In this document: in pieces, positions 56,254 to 64,000 of the stretch
How the letters are laid out: each line of letters opens with the position of its first letter
Numbering within the stretch: position 1 is the first letter of the stretch
From: Verrucomicrobiaceae bacterium
GTDB lineage: Bacteria > Verrucomicrobiota > Verrucomicrobiia > Verrucomicrobiales > Akkermansiaceae
Direction: 5' to 3'
NCBI GenBank assembly: GCA_027491155.1
Contig: JAIXWR010000038.1
Span: 124,001-188,000 of the forward strand
Length of the DNA: 64,000 bases
Translations under genes and position numbers: made by a program
Notes under the pieces: model-generated
Databases searched by the model: none
Told to the model about the DNA's origin: nothing
What the model saw: only the letters and a program-made list of their open reading frames with translations

Positions 56254-56817
56254 ATGCTCCTCATCATCGACAACTACGACTCCTTCACCTACAACCTCGT
56301 CCAGTATTTCGGCGAGCTCGGGGCGGAGATGAAGATCGTGCGCAACGACGCGTTGACCGTGGACGAGGTGAAGGCGCTCAAGCCGGAGCGGATCTGCATT
56401 TCGCCCGGTCCCTGCACGCCGAACGAGGCCGGGATTTCCTGCGAACTGATCGAGAAGCTCGGCGCAAGTACGCCAATTCTAGGAGTTTGCCTCGGCCACC
56501 AGTCGATCGGACAGGTCTATGGCGGCGAGGTGGTCCGCGCGGCGCAGCTGATGCACGGCAAGACCTCGCCGATCCACCATGAGGGCAAGAGCGTCTTCGC
56601 CGGCCTGCCGAGCCCCTTCGAGGCGACCCGCTACCATTCGCTCGTCGTCAAGCGCGAGACCTTGCCCGACTGCCTGGAGATCACCGCCTGGACCGCCGAC
56701 GGCGTGATCATGGGCCTCAAGCACAAGGAACATCCGGTCCACGGCGTGCAGTTCCACCCGGAGTCGATCCTGACCCAGGACGGGAAGAAGATCCTCGAGA
56801 ACTTCCTAGGGTTCTGA
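56254..56817 (+). CDS. trpG: Anthranilate synthase component II, glutamine amidotransferase
   Basis: A 187-residue class I amidotransferase that supplies ammonia to TrpE (and may also serve PabB). It starts [18 protein letters not shown]. The catalytic Cys is in [20 protein letters not shown] near residue 77. The His and Glu are in [19 protein letters not shown] near residue 165. The 3' end is duplicated about 1 kb downstream. The stop overlaps the convergent ion-channel gene by 12 bases. The in-frame TTG upstream was rejected. Confidence 0.95.
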   Translation: MLLIIDNYDSFTYNLVQYFGELGAEMKIVRNDALTVDEVKALKPERICISPGPCTPNEAGISCELIEKLGASTPILGVCLGHQSIGQVYGGEVVRAAQLMHGKTSPIHHEGKSVFAGLPSPFEATRYHSLVVKRETLPDCLEITAWTADGVIMGLKHKEHPVHGVQFHPESILTQDGKKILENFLGF

Positions 56818-57636
56818 GCGGCCTTCGAGCCGGGCGCGGAGGGTCTTGAGATCGGCCTCGAGCCGGTCGAGCAATTCCTTGTCCGGGGCGGGCGCCTTCC
56901 GCTCCGGTGCCATCGCGAGTTCCTGCATGGCGGATACGATCACTCCGATGAACAGGTTCAACGCGGTGAAGGTGGCGGTCAGGATGAAGGGCAGGAAGAA
57001 TGCGGGAGCCCACGGATGGGTCTTCATGATCACCCGCACCATGTCCGCCCAGCCTTCCAGGGTGAGGATCTGAAAGAGCGTGAACAGGCTGCGGCCGAGA
57101 CCGCCGAACCATTCGGGGTAATCATCGCCGAAGAGGTTCGTGGCCAGCACCGCCGAGGTGTAGAGCAGGATGCCCAGCAGGGCCGACACGCCACCGAGGC
57201 CGGGAATGGCGTGAAGAAAGGCGGCGACCACCTTGCGCAGCGAGGGAACCACGCTCAGCAGGCGTAGCACCCGGAGGACACGGAGCGAACGCAGCACCGC
57301 CCACGGGCCTGCACCCGGCACCAGCGCGATCCCGATGACGAAAAAGTCGAAGCAATTCCATCCGTTGCGGAAGAAGCCGCCGCGTTGCGCGAACAGCTTG
57401 GCCATGAGTTCCGCGACAAAGAGCAAAAGGCAGAGCCTGTCGATACCGATCAGCAGTCCGCCCCAGCCGGCCATCAAGGCATCGCTGGTTTCCAGCCCGA
57501 GGACCAGCGCGTTGACCAGGATGGCCGCGACCACCACCCGTTGAACCCGCGGGGACTCGACAAATTCCGCGACCGCCACGCGGGTGGGTGACTCATCTGG
57601 GGCCGCCCGGAGCTGTTTCAAATCGTCTTCACCCAT
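56806..57636 (-). CDS. Voltage-gated-type ion channel (single six-helix unit)
   Basis: A 276-residue ion_trans protein, the size of bacterial NaChBac-type sodium channels. [20 protein letters not shown] near residue 115 is the S4 voltage sensor with Arg at every third position. The pore has [20 protein letters not shown] near residue 180, where T-L-E-G-W aligns with the T-L-E-S-W sodium filter. A last helix precedes an acidic/basic helical tail, likely a coiled coil. The start at MGEDDLKQ was preferred. It lies between two copies of the trpG 3' end. Confidence 0.88.
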   Translation of the reverse strand: MGEDDLKQLRAAPDESPTRVAVAEFVESPRVQRVVVAAILVNALVLGLETSDALMAGWGGLLIGIDRLCLLLFVAELMAKLFAQRGGFFRNGWNCFDFFVIGIALVPGAGPWAVLRSLRVLRVLRLLSVVPSLRKVVAAFLHAIPGLGGVSALLGILLYTSAVLATNLFGDDYPEWFGGLGRSLFTLFQILTLEGWADMVRVIMKTHPWAPAFFLPFILTATFTALNLFIGVIVSAMQELAMAPERKAPAPDKELLDRLEADLKTLRARLEGRSEP

Positions 57637-57795
57637 TCCGAGTCCAGTAATTGAACGGCGGCCGGAAGGCCATCTGGAAAGACGGTTGTATTTTCCATTC
57701 TGGGCGATCATCGCCCGCCCATTGGTCTCCGCAGCGGGGCGGCGCGAGGCTCGAGGGCAAGAAGCCGGACTTCGGATTTCCTGGAGCCCGGCGAA

Positions 57796-57858
57796 CACCC
57801 GGAGTCGATCCTGACCCAGGACGGAAAGAAGATCCTCGAGAACTTCCTGGGTTTCTGA
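57796..57858 (+). pseudogene. Duplicated 3' end of trpG
   Basis: Sixty-three bases match 56755-56817 (the last 21 codons of trpG including the stop) at 60 positions. All three differences are synonymous third-position changes in the trpG frame. No other part of trpG is present. It is a direct repeat 1041 bases from the original, bracketing the ion-channel gene. It ends four bases before the end of the convergent phosphodiesterase gene. Confidence 0.93.
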
Positions 57859-57861
57859 CCC

Positions 57862-58656
57862 TCACTTCGCCGCCAGCGCCTGGCGCAGGAAGCCGGGGCG
57901 GTTGGTGGTGATCGAAAGGGCGCCGAGGCCGAGGAAGCGCTTCGCGGTGGCGGGGTCGTCGACGGTCCAGCAGTGGTATTCGAAGCCGGCGTCGCGGATG
58001 GTCTTCACGAAGGCCGCATCGATGCGGGCGTCCGCCTTCGAGCTGAAGCCGTCCGCCTTGATCCGGCCGACGGTGGCGAGGACCTCGGCGGTGCCGGGAT
58101 CGAGCGGCGATCCTTTGCCGAACGACGACAGCCAGCAGGCCTTGTAGTCCGGCTTGCGCTTCTTGAGTTCCTCGATGACCGGCGCGTTGAACGAGATCAC
58201 GACGAGTTGCTCGGTCTTGAGTCCGGAGGCGGCGAGATCTTGCAGCATCGCGGGCACGATCTCCGGGCCGCATTTCACCTCGAGGTAGAACTTCTTGCCC
58301 GCCGGGACGGTGGCAATGACGTCGCGCAGGGTCGGCATCGTGGTGCCTTTGAACTCGGGCTTGAACCAGGCCCCGGCGTCGAGCGCCTGCAGCTCGGCCA
58401 GGGTGCTGTCCTTGACCGACTTCTTCGTGCCCGAGACGCGCCTGGTGTCGTAATCGTGGATGCAGACGATCTTGCCGTCGGAGGTCAGGTGGAAGTCGCC
58501 CTCGATCGCATCGGCACCCTGTTTCCAAGCCAGCTCGAAAGCCGGCAGCGTGTTCTCCGGGGCATCGTGCGAAGCGCCGCGGTGGGCGACGAGGAAAGGT
58601 TCGGCGGCCTGAAGGCCGGCGGCGGCGAGGGTTAGCATCGTGAGGAGGGTGCGCAT
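57862..58656 (-). CDS. Glycerophosphodiester phosphodiesterase
   Basis: A 264-residue secreted protein with signal peptide LLTMLTLAAAGLQA. FLVAHRGASHDAPENTLPAF near residue 21 has the catalytic His-Arg and the metal-binding Glu-Asn pair. AIEGDFHLTSDGKIVCIHDY near residue 49 has E-x-D and the second catalytic His. FYLEVKCGPEIVPAML carries the third metal-binding Glu. It would hydrolyse deacylated phospholipids in the periplasm to glycerol-3-phosphate. The start was chosen at the signal peptide. Confidence 0.93.
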   Translation of the reverse strand: MRTLLTMLTLAAAGLQAAEPFLVAHRGASHDAPENTLPAFELAWKQGADAIEGDFHLTSDGKIVCIHDYDTRRVSGTKKSVKDSTLAELQALDAGAWFKPEFKGTTMPTLRDVIATVPAGKKFYLEVKCGPEIVPAMLQDLAASGLKTEQLVVISFNAPVIEELKKRKPDYKACWLSSFGKGSPLDPGTAEVLATVGRIKADGFSSKADARIDAAFVKTIRDAGFEYHCWTVDDPATAKRFLGLGALSITTNRPGFLRQALAAK

Positions 58657-58777
58657 GGGAAGAATCCGGTCAGACTGCCGATACGCGGCGGCGGAGTGGA
58701 GCCTTGCCGCGCGACGCATCCGTCACCGGGTCGGGTCGCCTGCTTGCCAAGGAAGGTGGCGTGGGGTCGTGTGAGGA

Positions 58778-58972
58778 ATGGCCGGGAATGAGAAACCGAA
58801 TTTCGAGGACGACCCGCTCTTCCAAGCGATCCTACGGGAAGGTCCGGCGATTCAGGCCCGCTTCAAGGCTGAGCCGGTTTATGCTCGGACGGGCAAAGGG
58901 TATCTGAAGAGCGTCGGAGTCCGCGAGATCGAGGAGGCGAAAAGGAAGGCCGGTGAAGAAGATGTCTTTTGA
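58778..58972 (+). CDS. Small hypothetical protein
   Basis: A 64-residue hydrophilic protein, NFEDDPLFQAILREGPAIQA with a Lys/Glu-rich helical end (REIEEAKRKAGEEDVF). It has no recognised domain. GAGGA lies immediately before the ATG, too close for an ideal ribosome site. The codon pattern looks real, and it precedes the M42 peptidase gene by about 100 bases. It could be a small regulatory or structural protein; it is also possible that it is not expressed. Confidence 0.45.
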   Translation: MAGNEKPNFEDDPLFQAILREGPAIQARFKAEPVYARTGKGYLKSVGVREIEEAKRKAGEEDVF

Positions 58973-59074
58973 AGGCTCCCCATGAGCGGGAAATCCGCGC
59001 CTTCCGCGAATTCCGCGCCTCGCTGGGCTGACATCCCGGTTGCCCTCCGCCGTGCACCTGCTTCAATGGCGGGG

Positions 59075-60151
59075 ATGACGAAAGACGACCGGGAATTCCT
59101 GTTCCACCTGCTCCAGACGCCCAGCCCCACCGGCTTCGAGATGCCCGGCCAGCGGGTGTGGGCGGATTATCTCCGGCCGATCGCCTCGGAAGTGGCTTGC
59201 GATGCCTACGGCTCGACCTGGGCGCGGCTGGAAGGGAAATCCCCGCGGACCGTGATGCTGGCCGCCCACGCGGACGAGATCGGCTTCATGATCAAGGCGA
59301 TCCAGTCCGACGGCTTCATCCGCATCGACCGGGTCGGCGGCAGCGACGTGGCCACCGCGCGCGGCCGGCGGCTGGTCTTCGCCGGCGACAAAGGGCCGGT
59401 CCTCGGGATCATCGGCAACACCGCGATCCACCTGCGGCGCGACAGCGCCGGCGACGAGAAAGCCCCGCAGGTCCACGAACTGTGGGTCGATGTCGGGGCG
59501 TCGAACGCCAAGGAAGTCGCCGCGCTCGGACTCCGCGTCGGCCACCCGGCGGTCTATCAGGACGGCCCGGCGGAGCTCGCGCACAAGCGGCTGATCGGCC
59601 GGGCGCTCGACAACCGGATCGGCGGCTACATCATCGCCCAGGTGCTGAAACGGATCGCCAAGGGCCGCAAGAAGCCGGCCTTCTCGCTGCTTTGCCTGAA
59701 CGCGGTGCAGGAGGAGATCGGCGGCAACGGCGCGATGATGGCGACCTACCGCCATTTCCCGGACGCCTGTATCTGCCTGGATGTCACCCACGCGACCGAC
59801 ACGCCGGGGATCGACCCGAACAAGCACGGCGCGGTGAAGCTGGGCGGCGGTCCCACCCTGTCGCACGGCACCGCGAACCACCCGCGGGTGGTCAAGCGGC
59901 TGATGGACGTGGCGGCGAAGGCAAAGATCCCGGTGCAGCACGAGGCCAGCAGCCGCTACACCGGCACCGATACCGACAAGATTTTCCACATGCGGGAAGG
60001 GGTGCCGAGCGCGCTCGTCTCGCTGCCGCTGCGCTGCATGCACTCGGTGGTGGAGACCGCCCACCTCGACGACATCGAGCGGACGATCGGGCTGCTGGCC
60101 GGCTTCGTGATGTCGCTCGACGCCGCGGACGACTTCCACCAGTCGCTATGA
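59075..60151 (+). CDS. M42 family metallopeptidase
   Basis: A 358-residue aminopeptidase/glucanase-type enzyme. The two-metal site is visible: VMLAAHADEIGFMI near residue 64 (His, with catalytic Asp), LIGRALDNRIGGYII near residue 173 (bridging Asp), NAVQEEIGGNGA near residue 209 (Glu base and ligand), CLDVTHATDTPG near residue 231 (Asp), and LPLRCMHSVVETAHL near residue 318 (His). It trims peptides in the cytoplasm as large assemblies. The start MTKDDREFL was chosen from three; upstream codons look non-conserved. It overlaps the next gene by ATGA. Confidence 0.9.
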   Translation: MTKDDREFLFHLLQTPSPTGFEMPGQRVWADYLRPIASEVACDAYGSTWARLEGKSPRTVMLAAHADEIGFMIKAIQSDGFIRIDRVGGSDVATARGRRLVFAGDKGPVLGIIGNTAIHLRRDSAGDEKAPQVHELWVDVGASNAKEVAALGLRVGHPAVYQDGPAELAHKRLIGRALDNRIGGYIIAQVLKRIAKGRKKPAFSLLCLNAVQEEIGGNGAMMATYRHFPDACICLDVTHATDTPGIDPNKHGAVKLGGGPTLSHGTANHPRVVKRLMDVAAKAKIPVQHEASSRYTGTDTDKIFHMREGVPSALVSLPLRCMHSVVETAHLDDIERTIGLLAGFVMSLDAADDFHQSL

Positions 60152-62102
60152 AAGCCCTGGTCGTCCTGCTCGCGCTTGCTGCAAGCGTCCGTCTTCCCGC
60201 CGCCGAAGGCCCGGGCGAGGCGGCCTTGAAGTTCCTGCGCGGCTTGACGGCGGAGAACGGCGTCTTCGCGGTGGGGGAGACCGCGATTTCCCCCGACATT
60301 CCCGCGGATCGGCGGGCGGACATCGCGCAGCGGCTGACCCGGCTCGGCCGGCAGATCCGCCCGGACGACCTGCGTTTGCTGGACCAGAAGGTCGATGGCG
60401 ACCTCGCGGGGGTGCTGGTTTCGCAGATCACCGATTTCGATTCGAGCAGCGTCCAGGTCCACGCCGTGGGCATGGTGAAAGGGGGCGACAAGTGGTTGCC
60501 GGCGCCGCTCCCGTCGTCCTTCGACAGCACCGGCCTCAGCCTGCGGCCCGGATTCCTGAAGCGGGCGAAGGCGCTGGAGGACTGGATGCTCCGGGCCCGC
60601 AGCGAGCAGGTGCTGCGCTTGAAGGAGGATTCCTTCGCCCTGCTCGCCGAGGAGATGCGGAAGCTCCGCAGCCCGGATGAACTGCACGAGGCCTCGCCCG
60701 ATCGCCTGGCCGCGGATTTCCTCGCGGCGCTGCGTGCCCGCAGCCTGCCCGGGGTGCTGGCGCTGCTCGGCGGCCTCGAAGACCAGCGGCCTTCCGAATG
60801 GGAGGACGCGTTCCAGGTCATGGCGCGCCTGATGCGGCATGCAAAGATCGACCATCCCGGCTGGCGCCTGCTCGCCGCGCCGGAAGCCGCCCGGGCGATC
60901 GTGCTGACCGAGCACGACGGGGAAGACGGCCTCGTGAGCATCGTCGCGCTCGATCCCGCCGACGAAGCGCCCGGCAGCGTGCGGCCGCGCGCGGTTCACC
61001 TGCCCTTCGTCCGCTCGGAAGGCGGGATGTGGAGGATCCGCCTGCCGGAGGAACTCCTGATGAGCGCGGCGAAGGCCCGGGATTTGCACGACGAGATGGA
61101 GGGCGATGTCGATGCGGAGATCATCGCGGCCTTTCCTTCCAAACTCCGCGACACCGTGGCCGCGGTTCCGGAAGCCAGCCCGCATGCCGCGGCCAAGGGA
61201 CTGCTGGCGGCGATCGTCGGTCCCTCGCTGCAGGATCTGGTGCCCCGCCTCGGTTTGGACGCCAGCCCGGCGGCCGCGATCGACGGTCTGGTGCGCGCGG
61301 CGCGGCTCTGGCAGCGCGTCCACCACCCCGACCAGCTCGTCCGGCCGGTGCTGCTGGAGGTGCATGAATCCGGCGACGATGCCTGCGCCCTGATCCAGAT
61401 GTTTTCCGCCTCGACGCCGGAGAAGACGGAGCTGGAGGCGGTTTATTTCCAGCGCGACGAGAGCGGCTGGCTGGCGAATCCCGGGTTTTCCGGCAACTCG
61501 GCGCTGGCTCTGGTGAAGGAGGACGACGAGTTCAAAACCTGGGCCGACCGGCAGCGCCCGCTGCGCGAAGGCGATTGGGCCGGAAGCCTGGCCGTCCGGC
61601 TGGGCGGGATCGCCGCCGACTCCGCGCCGGCCGAAGACGAGACCCGCCGCGTGGTCGCCGCCTGGCGGGAAGCGATCGTCGGCCAGGACCCCGCCACGAT
61701 GCTCGCGCAATCCGCCTGCTTCGACGATGCGGCCGGCTTGTCCCGCCTGCTGCGGAACTCGGGCTATGAAATGCTGGGCCGCCAGAAAGGCGAGATCCTC
61801 GGGGTCCACCGCGCCGGCCGCTGGGCCGCGGTGTCGATGCGCGTGCCTGCCGCCCCGGGCGACGATTCGGCCGATGCCTATCCGCTCTACGTCGTCGCCG
61901 CCACGCCCGGCGGTCCCCGGGTGCTGCCGGAGCTGGATCTCTTCGACCCGCTGACCCGCGGCCGCGAGTTCCTCAACCGCAAGGTTTGGGAACGCCTGGC
62001 CGCCCGCCTGCCCGACGGTGCCAGCGGCGAGCTGGAATCGATCTACGAGAAACATCGTACCCTCGCCGCCGCCGACCGCGAGCAACGTCCAAAAACCGCC
62101 GA

Positions 62103-62106
<4 letters not shown>
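60148..62106 (+). CDS. Secreted hypothetical protein
   Basis: A 652-residue protein with an N-terminal signal peptide (VVLLALAASVRLPAA). The rest is soluble, helix-rich and without a domain I recognise. Segments such as FLRGLTAENGVFAVGETAIS and HPDQLVRPVLLEVHESGDDA suggest a repeated alpha/beta unit. The gene overlaps the M42 peptidase stop upstream and the MoxR start downstream, each by four bases, so the three are translationally coupled. A role linked to the MoxR chaperone is possible. Confidence 0.75.
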
Positions 62107-63050
<944 letters not shown>

Positions 63051-63059
63051 GCGGCGGGC

Positions 63060-63805
63060 TCACCGGTCGCGGGCGACGATGAAATCGAACGGATAGATCT
63101 CGCCGTCGGCTTCCGCGAGGATGGCATTTTCCGGCCGGACGTCGGTTGCGATGATGTTTCCCCGCCGCCATGTAAGCGTGGCCAGCATGTCGAGATGAGT
63201 CTTCGGGCGATGAGGTTGCCAGCCATGAAGGCGCATCCATCGGTCGAGGTCGGACACGGTCGGATTTTCGCCAACGAGGAAGGGCTGCCGCAGGAGAAGA
63301 AAGCGGCCGTCCGAGCCCACGGCGTGAAGGTCAAGGCCGGTGGGGAACTGCTCCTCAGCCAATGCGAAGCGGATCAGCGACTCGGCGAGATGCCCGGGCC
63401 GGAGGATCCAGAAACCCTCGTGATCCCGGTCCATGGCCCATCCGAAGCCGGCTTTGCCCGCGCCGCCGAGGAGCTTGATCACCTGCTGGCGGGAGGGATC
63501 AAAGAAAACGACAGCCTCGCCACCACCGCCGATGAGTGTCAGCTCGCCGCGGGAATCGCTCTCATGAAAGTCGGCGAGACGCAGCGCGAGCGACCTTCCG
63601 AATTCCGGCGTCTCGCGGAAGAATTCGCTCAGCTCGCTTTCGACCTGGGCACCATCGAGGCTTTCGGCGAACTGACCGGCTTCAACGCATCCTCCGGCGT
63701 CACGGGCCCACTGCGTGATTCCAGCACCGCCGAGCGGAGTCGGTTGCGGCGGGTTTGTTCGAGAGCTTCCTCGGCGGTCACCCGGCGCTGGTTCTTCGGA
63801 GGCAT
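63060..63805 (-). CDS. Protein kinase-like protein of the polyvalent-protein type, probably frameshifted
   Basis: The main frame covers about 245 residues downstream of TQWARDAGGCVEAGQFAESL. ELTLIGGGGEAVVFFDPS with VIKLLGG is a glycine-rich nucleotide loop and Lys. IIATDVRPENAILAEADGEI then PFDFIVARD is like a kinase D-x-x-x-x-N loop and DFG-like end. This matches the kinase found in phage polyvalent proteins, from recalled pattern. The best ATG (MPPKNQRRVTAEEALEQTRR) is in the next frame and joins the main frame only through a one-base shift near 63720. It may be a recent frameshift or sequence error. A longer start (to 63860) exists in the main frame but looks non-coding. Confidence 0.6.
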
Positions 63806-63896
63806 GGCCGGAAAGTAGCAGAGCCGCGAGGTTCTTCAAGCTGAAGGTCGACGAGGGCATGGCTGGCGAGGGGCGGAGGAGCTCTCAAGGAGTAAC

Positions 63897-64000
63897 ATGA
63901 ATCCCGTGACAAGCCACCTCCGTGACGCCGGGAGGAATCCGCCGCTGAAATTACAGTCGATCTTTGCGTCGGGGATGGTCCATATGTCACCGCTCACCGC
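63897..64000 (+). CDS. Start of a hypothetical gene, cut by the window end
   Basis: An ATG preceded by a good AAGGAG ribosome site seven bases upstream opens a frame that runs to the edge, 34 codons in all (MNPVTSHLRDAGRNPPLKLQ). No motif can be named from so short a piece. It is divergent from the kinase gene. Confidence 0.45.
   Translation, partial: MNPVTSHLRDAGRNPPLKLQSIFASGMVHMSPLT

Noticed and set aside
63778-63990. A 70-codon minus-strand frame upstream of the kinase
   Set aside because: It overlaps the well-formed plus-strand start with a strong ribosome site at 63897 and has a non-coding-like composition.

Overview
The window is high-GC DNA (roughly two thirds G+C by eye), densely coding, from a Gram-negative bacterium. 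I infer the phylum Verrucomicrobiota (Verrucomicrobiaceae-like). The reasons are an exosortase/EpsI pair beside a very large exopolysaccharide locus, secreted proteins with D-x-D-x-D-G type calcium repeats, a cysteine-free type B L31, and abundant REP-type palindromes with their tyrosine transposases. This placement rests on family knowledge, not on a search. I saw no tRNA, rRNA or CRISPR array, and no gene-free stretch longer than about 300 bases.

Bases 1-29017 are one long exopolysaccharide locus, almost all on the + strand, with many ATGA stop/start overlaps. It holds about ten glycosyltransferases (GT4, GT2, GT11 fucosyltransferase, GT61), UDP-galactopyranose mutase, six SAM methyltransferases, two hexapeptide acyltransferases, a double-domain membrane acyltransferase, an MBOAT/SGNH O-acetylation pair and a phosphoribosyl-decaprenol synthase homologue. 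One large secreted SGNH protein lies inverted inside it. Bases 29058-36786 complete the pathway: a GT-C-like membrane protein, a VanZ-like protein, the initiating polyprenyl-phosphate sugar-1-phosphate transferase, an O-antigen ligase/polymerase, EpsI and exosortase. I could not recognise a Wzx flippase or outer-membrane export genes, so these probably lie outside the window.

Bases 36787-53600 are housekeeping and miscellaneous genes: ribosomal protein L31, a degenerate peptidase-like secreted protein, carB, a Phd/PIN toxin-antitoxin pair with a perfect operator palindrome, two thioredoxin-fold proteins, a secreted alpha-amylase, SppA, and a PQQ sugar dehydrogenase with a cytochrome c tail. 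Bases 53600-64000 hold trpE-trpG, a voltage-gated-type ion channel, a glycerophosphodiester phosphodiesterase, an M42 peptidase, a MoxR ATPase and a kinase related to those of phage polyvalent proteins.

The most distinctive layer is small mobile DNA. Two REP-associated tyrosine transposase (RAYT) genes are each flanked by their own family of double-hairpin repeats. In the first family, all three genes that end at the repeats take their TAA stop codon from the repeat itself. Further palindromic elements lie in several gaps, one has inserted in frame inside the MBOAT gene, and another supplies the tail and stop of a small membrane protein gene. Separately, a 63-bp copy of the trpG 3' end, differing only at three synonymous positions, brackets the ion-channel gene as the second direct repeat. 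This is the footprint expected of an insertion that carries a replacement gene end.
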